64,000 nt of DNA from Acetatifactor sp. (GTDB taxonomy: Bacteria > Bacillota > Clostridia > Lachnospirales > Lachnospiraceae). Positions 51,604 to 60,722 of the stretch are shown here, in pieces. The translations under genes and the position numbers were made by a program. The notes below the pieces were generated by a model that searched no databases, was not told where the DNA came from, and saw only the letters and a program-made list of their open reading frames with translations. Where the stretch lies: positions 113,917 through 177,916 of the forward strand of contig JAILLF010000031.1 of assembly GCA_024693365.1 (NCBI GenBank), in the 5' to 3' direction. Each line of letters begins with the position of its first letter. The first letter of the stretch is position 1.

Positions 51604-53562
51604 ATGTTCTGTTTAAATTGTGGAAAAGTTATTCCTGATGGAGCAAAGTTTTGTGCCGCCTGCGGAACGCCGATCCAGGCAGAGGGCGAGAATGCGCCGG
51701 AAGCAATCAAGATTTCCGAGCCCGTTATGCCTGCAGCACCCGTTGCGCCTGTAGCGCCCGTTGCTCCCGAAACACCTGCGGATGCGTATGCAGCGCCTGA
51801 AAGCTATGCGGCACCCGTTGCACCTGTGCAGGAAGCACCTGCGGCGCCCGCGCAGCCTGCGCCCGCTGCACCTTCATGGTCTCCCATTCCTGAGGAGCCT
51901 CAGCAGGGAAAGAAGGGCGGAAAGAGCCTGGGCATCGTGATCGCGGCCGTTGCAGCAATTGTTGTGCTCATTGGCGGCATTGCGTTTATGGCACGTGACA
52001 AGGTTGGTCATGCAATCCATAAGACGTTTGACAAACCCAAGGATTATTACGCATACGTAGAAAAGAAGAATCTGACGGCCCTGACCAATGGCACCGGCGC
52101 GGAGACCGTTACAAAGGTGCTCGATCAGATTAAGAGCGAGAATACGTCAATTACTGAGACGATGCGGATCAGGCTTGGTTCCCGCGGTAAGGATTTTACG
52201 GCTCTTGCAAAGTCTGCAGGCGTAGATCTGTCTTGGCTTGACAGCGTTGGCATTTCCTATACCGGTACCGTGAAGGATACCCAGATGAAGCTGGCTTTTG
52301 CTCCGATTCTGAATGACGTGACTCTTGCAAACGTAATTGCAATGCTCGACATGAAGGAAGGTCAGGCATTCCTGTCCATTCCTGAGCTTTCCGACAAGTT
52401 TGTTGGCGTTTCTTTTGGTGACGCTTACAACTACGAAGAGTTAGCTGAGCAGATGGAACAGATTTACGGCGCTTTTGAAGAGATGGCAAAGGCTTGTCCC
52501 GACGCTGAAGCGGTTGAGAAGCTGACGCTGAAGTATTACCAGATCGTTATGGATCAGGTTGAGGAAATGCAGAAGGATAAGGCTAAGCTGGAGGCAGGCG
52601 ACGTTACGCAGGATTGCACGCAGCTTACCATGGAGTTGAAGTCTAAGGACGTTCAAAAGATCGTCAGCGCCGTAATTAAGGAGCTGAAGAAGGATAAGGA
52701 CGTTAAGAAGATGCTGGAGCAGTTCTGTGAATCCATGAAGGATTACGACGACAGCATGGACAGCGAAGAAGTATACAACCGGTTCCTTGAGGAATTGGAT
52801 GAAGCAGAGGCTCACGTAGAAGAAATTGAGATCGACAAGATTGTTATTGAAGTTTACGTTGACGGAGACGGCAAGATTATTGGAAGATCCATCAACGTCA
52901 AGAAGGATGACGAAAGCGTTACCGTTAAGTATGGCGTTGCACGCAAGGGCGACAAGGTAGGCGTTGAGATTTCCTTTAAGACTCCTGATGAAGATTCTGA
53001 CGTGACCATTATTGGCAACGGTACCGAAAAGAGCAATAAGTTTAATGGCGATTACAAGTTAAAGGTTGCCGGCCAGAACGTTTTGACCGTTGACGTAGAA
53101 GATTATGACGTGAAGGCTGCAGAGAAAGGTGGTTTCTCCGGAAGCATTACCTTTAAGGCAGGCAGCGACGTAAACCTGAAGGAGTTGATCCAGCAGGCTA
53201 TGCGCGGCGGTGAAGATTCTCCCGTATATGCGTTGATTGCAAACTTAGAGCCTCAGATCCGCATCTCCGGAAACATGACGATGGATTCTCATAAGATTTC
53301 TATCTCGGTTTTGGATGCCGGAAGCGATATCATTTCCTTGGAGTTTGAAGGTTCCACTGGTAAGGGTGAGGACGTATCCATGCCTAGTTCCTACATTGCC
53401 ATCTCTGCAGACGGAGAGTATGACGAGCAGGAGCTGAAGGATTACGTAAAGAGCATGAATTATCAGGCCATCCTTGACAACCTCAGGAAGGCTAATCTTC
53501 CTGAAGAGTGGGTTACCATGGCTGAGCAGTACATTAAGCAGGCAATGGATGAAATCGACTAA
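51604..53562 (+). CDS. Zinc-ribbon, single-pass membrane protein with large extracellular region
   Basis: The 652 residues start with a zinc ribbon, FCLNCGKVIPDGAKFCAACG. A Pro/Ala/Val-rich linker with repeated PVAP/PAAP units follows (residues ~40-100), then one membrane helix (~112-132, GIVIAAVAAIVVLIGGIAFMA) and a ~520-residue outside part. That part has helical and beta-rich segments (KDYYAYVEKKNLTALTNG, GKIIGRSINVKKDDESVTVKYGVARKGDKVGVEIS) and no known catalytic motif. It is directly upstream of an ABC-2 exporter (30-base gap), so it may be its accessory or substrate-binding protein. Function unknown. Confidence 0.82.
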   Translation: MFCLNCGKVIPDGAKFCAACGTPIQAEGENAPEAIKISEPVMPAAPVAPVAPVAPETPADAYAAPESYAAPVAPVQEAPAAPAQPAPAAPSWSPIPEEPQQGKKGGKSLGIVIAAVAAIVVLIGGIAFMARDKVGHAIHKTFDKPKDYYAYVEKKNLTALTNGTGAETVTKVLDQIKSENTSITETMRIRLGSRGKDFTALAKSAGVDLSWLDSVGISYTGTVKDTQMKLAFAPILNDVTLANVIAMLDMKEGQAFLSIPELSDKFVGVSFGDAYNYEELAEQMEQIYGAFEEMAKACPDAEAVEKLTLKYYQIVMDQVEEMQKDKAKLEAGDVTQDCTQLTMELKSKDVQKIVSAVIKELKKDKDVKKMLEQFCESMKDYDDSMDSEEVYNRFLEELDEAEAHVEEIEIDKIVIEVYVDGDGKIIGRSINVKKDDESVTVKYGVARKGDKVGVEISFKTPDEDSDVTIIGNGTEKSNKFNGDYKLKVAGQNVLTVDVEDYDVKAAEKGGFSGSITFKAGSDVNLKELIQQAMRGGEDSPVYALIANLEPQIRISGNMTMDSHKISISVLDAGSDIISLEFEGSTGKGEDVSMPSSYIAISADGEYDEQELKDYVKSMNYQAILDNLRKANLPEEWVTMAEQYIKQAMDEID

Positions 53563-53591
53563 TACTGACAGTATAGACTTTAGGATGGAAC

Positions 53592-54239
53592 ATGAAACTT
53601 GAGATCAAAGATCTTAAAAAAAAATATGGCAAGAAGCTGGTGCTTGACGGCATCAGCTTCAGTGCCGATGAAGGCACCTGCGTGGGAATCCTGGGCGGGA
53701 ACGGATGCGGAAAATCAACTCTGTTATCCATTCTTGCCGGAATTGTCCGCGCAGATTCCGGAAGCTTTGAAGTGACGGGCGGGGAAAAGAGCTGCATAGG
53801 TTACGTTCCCCAGGGAACGCCTCTTTTTGAGGAATTGTCCGCAAAGGATAATCTGAAGCTATGGTATGATTCCCAAAGCCTGAAAAAAGAGCTTGAAAGC
53901 GGTGTCCTAAAGCTTCTTGGCGTTAATGAATTCTTGACCGTACCTGTCCGGAAGATGTCTGGCGGCATGAAGAAACGCTTATCGATCGGATGCGCCGTAT
54001 CCGGTTCGCCTAAAATTCTTTTGATGGATGAACCCACGGCTGCCCTTGACATAGCGTGCAAGGAGAACATTTACGAATACATTGAGAATTTCAAGAAAAA
54101 TGGCGGGTTGATTTTATTAGCCACCCATGACGTTCATGAGATCGAGCTGTGTGACAAACGTTACGTGATCAAGGACGGAAAACTAACGGAATGGCAGTAT
54201 GACGGCGACTTGCGAAAGCTCGCTCAGTGGATTAAATGA
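53592..54239 (+). CDS. ABC exporter ATP-binding protein
   Basis: A 215-residue ATPase with Walker A GILGGNGCGKSTLLSILAG, Q-loop GYVPQGTPLFEELSAKDNLKLWY, signature MSGGMKKRLSIGCAV, Walker B ILLMDEPTAALD and H-loop ATHDVHEIE. The signature with GGMKKR is typical of ABC-2 type exporters. It overlaps the following permease gene by four bases. Confidence 0.92.
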   Translation: MKLEIKDLKKKYGKKLVLDGISFSADEGTCVGILGGNGCGKSTLLSILAGIVRADSGSFEVTGGEKSCIGYVPQGTPLFEELSAKDNLKLWYDSQSLKKELESGVLKLLGVNEFLTVPVRKMSGGMKKRLSIGCAVSGSPKILLMDEPTAALDIACKENIYEYIENFKKNGGLILLATHDVHEIELCDKRYVIKDGKLTEWQYDGDLRKLAQWIK

Positions 54240-55462
54240 GATACCTAAAATATTTTAGCGTACAACTAAAGAGAACTTTAAGGCTTGCAGTAGGCGTATT
54301 CCCTACTGCAATGCTTTTATTTGCATGTCTCGGGGCGGCGGCATGGTTCCTTTTGAATCAAGGCCCGCTGGCGGAAAGACAGCAGAAATACCAGATTGGC
54401 GTTGTTGGGAAGATAGATGACACCTATCTGGGGTTTGGCATTTATGCCATCCAGACCTTAGACGTTTCCAGGTTTATGGTGGATTTTATCCCAATGACGG
54501 AGGAAGAGGCGCGGCAGGCCTTCCGCAATGACAAGATTGCAGCGTATATTAAGGTGCCGGAGGATTTTTTGGATTCCCTGATCTATGGCCGGAACGACGT
54601 GCCGATCTCCTACGTCGCATCGGAAGGACAGAAAGGAATCGGCGGATATTTGATGGAGGAACTTGCGGTCGTCGTCTCAAAACTGGTGACGAGCGCGCAG
54701 GGTTCCATTTATTCCTTTCAGGACGTGATCCGTGATTATGGCGACGCGTCGCAGCTTGGAGAGTGGACGGACGAGATCAATCTGCAATTGATCGAGAACG
54801 TGCTTGCAAGGACAAAGCTCGCAGAGCTTACGGAGTTGGGGCTTTCCAAAGGCCTGCTCATGCGGCAGTATTATTTCTGCGCCGTCGTGTTACTGTATTG
54901 TTTTTTGTTTGGCATTAGCAGCGCATCCTTTTTCCTAAAGAGAAATGAGGATCTTGGAAAATGGATGAAGATGAGGGGAATTGGTGCCGCCGCACAGGTA
55001 CTCTGTGAGTATGGGGTTTATCTGTTTATGATGATGGCGTGTGTTTTTCTGCCCTTAATTGGCGTTGGCATTGCCACAAAGAGCTTTGCGTTTTTGAAAA
55101 CAAAGGTCTATATGGATGAGATCTTAAAGGCGCTGGTGCCAATCTTGATCATGATCTCAGCCATGCATTTTATGATTTACGAAACGGTTCGTAATCCCGT
55201 GGCAAATCTGCTGCTTCAATTCTTGGGCGTAATTGGCATGGGATACGTGTCAGGATACATTTATCCCGCCTCTTTTTTCCCGAAGGGGATCGCTTTTGTG
55301 GGAAGCGTGTTGCCGACAGGGGTGGCCTTGGAGGGATTTTCGGGTGCCATGCTGGATGAGCGGAGCGGGATGGCGTTTGGGTTGGGATGCCTTTACGTGA
55401 CCGCGTTTTTGGTTTTGGCGGTTTTGATGAGAAAACGAATGATCGAGAGGGATAACGGATAG
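54236..55462 (+). CDS. ABC-2 type permease
   Basis: A 408-residue membrane protein with one helix near the N-terminus (residues ~20-42), a large extracytoplasmic loop of ~170 residues, then five to six helices. This is the ABC-2/YhgE-like exporter permease layout. It starts with ATG overlapping the ATPase stop, and the second permease follows without a gap. The transported substrate cannot be told from sequence. Confidence 0.88.
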   Translation: MRYLKYFSVQLKRTLRLAVGVFPTAMLLFACLGAAAWFLLNQGPLAERQQKYQIGVVGKIDDTYLGFGIYAIQTLDVSRFMVDFIPMTEEEARQAFRNDKIAAYIKVPEDFLDSLIYGRNDVPISYVASEGQKGIGGYLMEELAVVVSKLVTSAQGSIYSFQDVIRDYGDASQLGEWTDEINLQLIENVLARTKLAELTELGLSKGLLMRQYYFCAVVLLYCFLFGISSASFFLKRNEDLGKWMKMRGIGAAAQVLCEYGVYLFMMMACVFLPLIGVGIATKSFAFLKTKVYMDEILKALVPILIMISAMHFMIYETVRNPVANLLLQFLGVIGMGYVSGYIYPASFFPKGIAFVGSVLPTGVALEGFSGAMLDERSGMAFGLGCLYVTAFLVLAVLMRKRMIERDNG

Positions 55463-56584
55463 ATGAGGCGAATGATGGTCTGGTGCCTTCTTACCGAAAA
55501 GAGGCTTCTGAAAAAAATAAGTTACGTCGCCGTGCTTCTGATCGTTCCGTTTTTGGTTTTTGGCCTTCGGCAGGCAGCTTCACGGGAAGCGGGAATGATG
55601 ACCATTGGACTTTATACGCCTGCGGAGGAAGGGAGCCTTTCGGATGCCTTGCTTGAGCGGTTTATGGAAGAAAAAAGCGTTCTTCGCTTTTTGCGTTACG
55701 AGACCGAAGAAGAGGCTCTGGAAGCCTTGACGGGAAAGATCGTGGATGCCGTATGGATTCTTCCGGAGGACTTGGAAGGGGAACTTGTAAAGCTTGCCGA
55801 AAAGAAGATGGTAAGGCCTGTCGCCAGGGTCGTGGAGAGGGAGGATGACGTGGCACTGACGTTTACGCGTGAGGTGCTGTGCAGCAGGATCTTTCCGGAA
55901 CTGGCATATCAGACTTACGTAGAGTACGTTGACAGAAAGCTGGACGGAAACAAGCCGGAAAAAGAAGAATTGTTAGAACGCTTTGAACGCATCCAAAGGA
56001 AAGGGAATCTGTTTCGTGCAGAGTATTTGGATGGAACGGAAGACTCCGGAGATAATTACGTTATGGCGCCGATCCGAGGATTATTGGCCATCTGGCTTGT
56101 GCTTTCCGGCTTTGCCGGCATCTTGTACCAAAAACAGGATGAGATCAATGGGCTTTTTGATGCCATACCGGAAAGAAAAAGGATCCTGTATTCTTTTGGG
56201 ATGCAGGCAGTTGTTTTGCTTAACGGCGGCGTGATTTATCTGGTGGCATGTAAGATCCTGGGCGTGTTGGATCATTTATGGCTGGAGTTGTTACTATTAC
56301 TGTTTCTTCTTCTCATGATCGCATTCTTCTGCAACGTAATCGGATTACTTGTAAAGAGGATGGAGGGGATTGGCGTTTTGATTCCCGTCATGACGCTTCT
56401 CATGATTGCGTTTTGCCCTATTTTTATCGACATCCGGAAGTATTGGGCCATGCAGAGTCTGTTGCCGCCATATTTATACTTAAAAGCCTTGCACGGCGTA
56501 GGGTACTTAAAATACATGAGCATTTACGTTGTATTTGGATTTTTCGCATGTGCGCTGCTAAATCAAATTAAATATCGCCGATAG
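55463..56584 (+). CDS. ABC-2 type permease
   Basis: The 373-residue partner of the previous permease has the same layout: N-terminal helix (VAVLLIVPFLVFGL), long outside loop, then about five helices with the last near the C-terminus. Its ATG is adjacent to the previous stop codon. Two different permeases with one ATPase suggest a heterodimeric exporter. No resistance or lantibiotic immunity signature is visible. Confidence 0.86.
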   Translation: MRRMMVWCLLTEKRLLKKISYVAVLLIVPFLVFGLRQAASREAGMMTIGLYTPAEEGSLSDALLERFMEEKSVLRFLRYETEEEALEALTGKIVDAVWILPEDLEGELVKLAEKKMVRPVARVVEREDDVALTFTREVLCSRIFPELAYQTYVEYVDRKLDGNKPEKEELLERFERIQRKGNLFRAEYLDGTEDSGDNYVMAPIRGLLAIWLVLSGFAGILYQKQDEINGLFDAIPERKRILYSFGMQAVVLLNGGVIYLVACKILGVLDHLWLELLLLLFLLLMIAFFCNVIGLLVKRMEGIGVLIPVMTLLMIAFCPIFIDIRKYWAMQSLLPPYLYLKALHGVGYLKYMSIYVVFGFFACALLNQIKYRR

Positions 56585-56622
56585 AGCGTATCAGTTTTCG
56601 GTGATGAGAATGGAATGGATCA

Positions 56623-58992
56623 ATGATGACGTTAAGGGAACTGGAGATTGGAAGCACTGCTGAGATTACGGAAGTTAAGGGAGAAGGTGCGCTGCGGCAG
56701 CATCTGCTGGACATGGGCCTTCTGCCCGGCACAAAGGTGACCATTGTGAAATACGCGCCGATGGGCGATCCCGTTGAAGTGAGAGTCCATGGATACGAGC
56801 TCACGTTAAGGCTTGCTGACGCGCAGCAAATCTCCGTTACGGAGGAAAAGGGCGAAAACCAGCAGAAGCTGAACGAAAAGGCTGGCGAGCATCCGGGAAA
56901 AATGCGCAAAAAGAAGGTGGAACACCCCGGCCTTGGTGAGGGCGGAAAATATCACGTCAAAAAAGGGGAAACACCGCTTCCGGAAGGAACCGTGCTTACG
57001 TTTGCTCTGGCGGGAAACCAGAACTGTGGCAAGACAACGCTGTTCAACCAGCTTACGGGTTCTAACCAGCACGTGGGCAATTTCCCCGGCGTGACCGTGG
57101 ACCGCAAGAGTGGTGCAATCAAAGGCATGGCGAATACGGAGATCACGGATCTTCCGGGAATCTATTCCCTTTCTCCCTACAGCAGTGAGGAGATCGTAAC
57201 CAGACAGTTTGTCATTCATGAAAAGCCCACCGGCATCATTAACATCGTGGATGCCACTAACATTGAAAGAAATCTTTATCTGACCATGCAATTGATGGAG
57301 CTTGAGGTACCAATGGTGCTGGCCCTAAATATGATGGATGAGGTGCGGGGAAACGGAGGCTCCATCGACGTAAACCGCATGGAAGCAGCCCTCGGCATTC
57401 CCGTGGTACCAATCTCGGCGGCAAAAAATGAGGGCGTGGATGAGCTTGTGACGCATGCGCTTCACGTCGCAAAATATCAGGAGAAGCCCGGACGCAATGA
57501 CTTTTGTGACGCGGAGGATCACGGCGGAGCCGTGCACAGATGCCTTCACGGCATCATTCATCTGATCGAGGATCACGCCAAGATGGCGGGGATTCCCGTG
57601 AGATTTGCCGCGACAAAGCTGGTAGAGGGTGATGAGCACGTATTAAACGCATTGAAGCTTGACCAGAATGAAAAGGAAATGCTGGAGCATATTATCAGCC
57701 AGATGGAACAGGAGCGCGGTTTGGATCGCGCGGCGGCCATTGCGGACATGCGGTTTTTGTTCATAGAAAAGCTTGTGAAAGAATCCGTTGTAAAGCCTAG
57801 GGAGAGCAAGGAACACGAGCGAAGCACGAAGATTGACAAAATCCTTACGGGGAAATATACGGGCATCCCTGCCTTTGCGCTGATCATGGCATTGGTGTTT
57901 TATCTGACGTTTAACGTCATTGGCGCCTTCCTTCAGGGAATCCTGGAAAATCTGGTTGAATGGACAACAGAGGTGACCGCGGGAGCATTTGCGGCTTGGA
58001 ACGTCAATGAAACCGTGAGTTCACTGGTGCTGGATGGAATCTTTGCCGGCGTCGGAAGCGTTCTCAGCTTTCTTCCCGTGATCGTGACGTTGTTCTTCTT
58101 CCTGTCTCTCTTGGAAGACACGGGTTATATGGCGCGGGTTGCGTTTATTATGGATAAGCTGCTTCGAAAGATAGGACTCTCGGGACGAAGCATCGTGCCC
58201 ATGTTGATTGGCTTTGGCTGTACGGTGCCTGGCGTGATGGCCACCAGAACGCTTCCCTCGGAGCGTGACAGAAAGATGACTATCCTGCTTACGCCATTTA
58301 TGAGCTGCTCCGCAAAGCTTCCCATTTATGGATTCTTTACTGCAACGTTTTTCCCGAAGCATGCAGGCCTGATCATGGTGGGATTGTATTTCCTCGGAAT
58401 CCTTGTCGGCATAGTTACGGCTCTGGCGTTTAAGGGTACCCTGTTTCGGGGCGAGGCAGTGCCTTTTGTAATGGAGCTTCCCAATTACAGGCTGCCCGGG
58501 TGGAAGAACGTTATGCAACTCCTCTGGGAGAAGGCAAAGGACTTTTTGCAGAGAGCATTTACGGTGATCTTCCTTGCGACCATGGTGATCTGGTTCTTGC
58601 AGACCTTTAACTTGAGACTTAGCGTGGTGGCAGATTCCAAGGACAGCATTCTTGCGGGGATTGCGGGACTGGTTGCCCCCGTGTTTGCACCGCTTGGCTT
58701 TGGCGACTGGAGGATTTCCACGGCATTGATCAGCGGATTTATGGCAAAGGAAAGCGTGGTTTCCACGCTGACGGTATTGTTTGGCTCTGCGGAGACGCTC
58801 AGAAATCTTCTGGCATCATCCGCGGCAGGTGCGCTGCTCACGTTTTGCCTGTTGTACACGCCCTGCGTTGCAGCAGTTGCATCCGTACGGAGGGAGCTCG
58901 GCAAAAAGTGGGCGCTGTTCATGGTGCTCGCACAGTGCGGCATCGCTTGGGTCTGTGCACTTTTGATCAGAGGAATCATGATGGTTTTATAA
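56623..58992 (+). CDS. feoB: Fused ferrous iron transporter FeoA-FeoB
   Basis: A 789-residue fusion. Residues 1-75 are a FeoA SH3-like domain (TLRELEIGSTAEITEVKGEGALRQHLLDMGLLPG) and a Lys/Glu-rich linker follows. The FeoB G domain has AGNQNCGKTTLFNQLTGSNQHVGNFPGVTVDRKSG (G1), DLPGIYSLSPYSSEE (G3) and LALNMMDEV (G4). The membrane part has ~9 helices including the gate segments GCTVPGVMATRTL and SAKLPIYGFF. It imports Fe(II) under low oxygen. A FeoB-associated-type Cys-rich protein is encoded at 154-324, far away. The gene is unregulated as far as the upstream sequence shows. Confidence 0.95.
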   Translation: MMTLRELEIGSTAEITEVKGEGALRQHLLDMGLLPGTKVTIVKYAPMGDPVEVRVHGYELTLRLADAQQISVTEEKGENQQKLNEKAGEHPGKMRKKKVEHPGLGEGGKYHVKKGETPLPEGTVLTFALAGNQNCGKTTLFNQLTGSNQHVGNFPGVTVDRKSGAIKGMANTEITDLPGIYSLSPYSSEEIVTRQFVIHEKPTGIINIVDATNIERNLYLTMQLMELEVPMVLALNMMDEVRGNGGSIDVNRMEAALGIPVVPISAAKNEGVDELVTHALHVAKYQEKPGRNDFCDAEDHGGAVHRCLHGIIHLIEDHAKMAGIPVRFAATKLVEGDEHVLNALKLDQNEKEMLEHIISQMEQERGLDRAAAIADMRFLFIEKLVKESVVKPRESKEHERSTKIDKILTGKYTGIPAFALIMALVFYLTFNVIGAFLQGILENLVEWTTEVTAGAFAAWNVNETVSSLVLDGIFAGVGSVLSFLPVIVTLFFFLSLLEDTGYMARVAFIMDKLLRKIGLSGRSIVPMLIGFGCTVPGVMATRTLPSERDRKMTILLTPFMSCSAKLPIYGFFTATFFPKHAGLIMVGLYFLGILVGIVTALAFKGTLFRGEAVPFVMELPNYRLPGWKNVMQLLWEKAKDFLQRAFTVIFLATMVIWFLQTFNLRLSVVADSKDSILAGIAGLVAPVFAPLGFGDWRISTALISGFMAKESVVSTLTVLFGSAETLRNLLASSAAGALLTFCLLYTPCVAAVASVRRELGKKWALFMVLAQCGIAWVCALLIRGIMMVL

Positions 58993-59046
58993 GGCGTCCG
59001 ACGCTAGTTTTTGAATAACGTATTTGGGGTGAAAGGGGAATGGACA

Positions 59047-59994
59047 ATGGCTGAATCAAATAAGGACGTTGCGCGCGTACGAATAAAAAAAGCCAGAAAA
59101 AGGGTTTTTGACATTATCCAGATCGGAACGCAGGTGGACGTGGTAAGCAAAGCGTTTGACATCTTTATCGTCATCATGATTGTTGCCAGCATTACCGTTA
59201 CGTTCATGCAGACCTTTGATCAGATGGATCCCTATTATTCAATCCTTCATGCGATTGAATTGTTTACGATCATCGTTTTTATCATAGAATACTTACTGCG
59301 TCTGTGGACTAGCGATTATCTGTATCCGGATAAGACAAAGAGAATGGCAGTCGTTAACTTCATATTTTCTTTTTACGGAATGGTGGACCTTTTGACAATC
59401 ATCTCGTATTTCTCCGTGATGGATTCCAACGGTTTTGTGGCCTTTCGCATGATTCGTGCCGTGAGGATACTGAAACTGTTTAAGGTCAACAACACGATCG
59501 ACGCTTTTAACGTGGTGACGGAGGTACTGCGGGAGAGAAGGAATCAAATCCTGTCCTCTATTTTTATCATTGCAATGCTGCTCATGGCTTCTTCACTTTG
59601 CATGTATGGGTTTGAACACGACGTGCAGCCGGATAAGTTTGACAATGCCTTTTCAGGAATCTGGTGGGCCATGTCAACGGTTCTTACCATTGGTTACGGG
59701 GATATTTATCCCGTTACGATCGGGGGAAGGATCATAGCCATACTCATTGGACTTTTGGGCGTTTGCGTTGTGGCGATACCTACCGGCGTTATCAGCGCGG
59801 GCTTTGTGGATTATTACGCAAGGCTCAAAAGACAGCAGGGAGAGATCCGGATTTCTCCTGACGTCAATGATTTCCTGATGCGGCAGGCTGCAAAGGCGGG
59901 GCTTCGCGCGGATACCTACGTGGAACATCTGATCCTGGAAAAGGAAAAGGAGCGGAAAGAGAAGAACGCGACAGGACGCGGAAACAAAAAATAA
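59047..59994 (+). CDS. Voltage-gated-type potassium channel
   Basis: The 315-residue protein has six membrane segments. S4 carries regularly spaced arginines (FRMIRAVRILKLFKV), and the pore loop has the K+ selectivity filter TIGYGDIYP between S5 and S6. The cytoplasmic C-terminus is charged and helical. The ATG at 59047 is preferred over the track start at 59011. It is monocistronic by position, between feoAB and a two-component system, and should control membrane potential or K+ flux. Confidence 0.92.
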   Translation: MAESNKDVARVRIKKARKRVFDIIQIGTQVDVVSKAFDIFIVIMIVASITVTFMQTFDQMDPYYSILHAIELFTIIVFIIEYLLRLWTSDYLYPDKTKRMAVVNFIFSFYGMVDLLTIISYFSVMDSNGFVAFRMIRAVRILKLFKVNNTIDAFNVVTEVLRERRNQILSSIFIIAMLLMASSLCMYGFEHDVQPDKFDNAFSGIWWAMSTVLTIGYGDIYPVTIGGRIIAILIGLLGVCVVAIPTGVISAGFVDYYARLKRQQGEIRISPDVNDFLMRQAAKAGLRADTYVEHLILEKEKERKEKNATGRGNKK

Positions 59995-60036
59995 CAAAGG
60001 GATTCTGGTTTTACCGGACTTTTGGGAGGCACGTTT

Positions 60037-60714
60037 ATGGAGAATTTAAAGATCCTTGTGGTGGATGACGAGAGCAGGATGAGAAAGCTGGTACACGATT
60101 ATCTGCAGCATGCAGGTTTTAACGTGTTGGAGGCGGAGGACGGCGAGCAGGCCGTTGAGACGTTTTTCCGTGAGAAGGACGTGGCGCTTATCATTTTGGA
60201 CATTATGATGCCCAAAATGGACGGCTGGCAGGTATGCCGGGAGATCCGTGAATATTCAAAGGTGCCGATCATCCTGCTGACGGCCAGGTCTGATGAACGG
60301 GATGAATTGCTGGGATTCCAGCTTGGGGTGGATGAATACATTTCTAAGCCGTTTAGTCCGAAGATCCTTGTGGCACGCGTGGAGGCGATTCTGCGCCGTA
60401 CCAGTAAGCTGACAAAGGAAGAGACGCTGGTATGCGGACCGATCAAGTTGGACAAGGTGGCACATCAGTGCTACGTGGACGGGCAGGAAATCGAGTTGAG
60501 TTTCAAGGAATATGAGCTTCTCGCATATTTTATGGAGAATCAGGGCGTTGCGTTATCGCGCGAGACTATTTTGAATCACGTATGGAATTATGATTATTAC
60601 GGCGAGCCGCGCACCATTGACACGCACGTGAAAAAACTGCGAAGCAAGATGGGGGCGGCTGGAGATCTGATCGTAACCATCCGGGGCATGGGGTACAAGT
60701 TGGAGCAGGGGTGA
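60037..60714 (+). CDS. OmpR/PhoB-type response regulator
   Basis: The 225-residue protein has a receiver domain with acidic pocket VVDDES, phospho-acceptor Asp in LIILDIMMPKMDGW, conserved Thr/Lys in LLTARS...YISKPFSP, and a C-terminal winged helix (LSFKEYELLAYFMENQGVALSRETILNHVWNYDYYGEPRTIDTHVKKLR). GGGAGG precedes the ATG at 60037. The cognate histidine kinase follows after eight bases. Confidence 0.95.
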   Translation: MENLKILVVDDESRMRKLVHDYLQHAGFNVLEAEDGEQAVETFFREKDVALIILDIMMPKMDGWQVCREIREYSKVPIILLTARSDERDELLGFQLGVDEYISKPFSPKILVARVEAILRRTSKLTKEETLVCGPIKLDKVAHQCYVDGQEIELSFKEYELLAYFMENQGVALSRETILNHVWNYDYYGEPRTIDTHVKKLRSKMGAAGDLIVTIRGMGYKLEQG

Positions 60715-60722
60715 TAAGGTAA

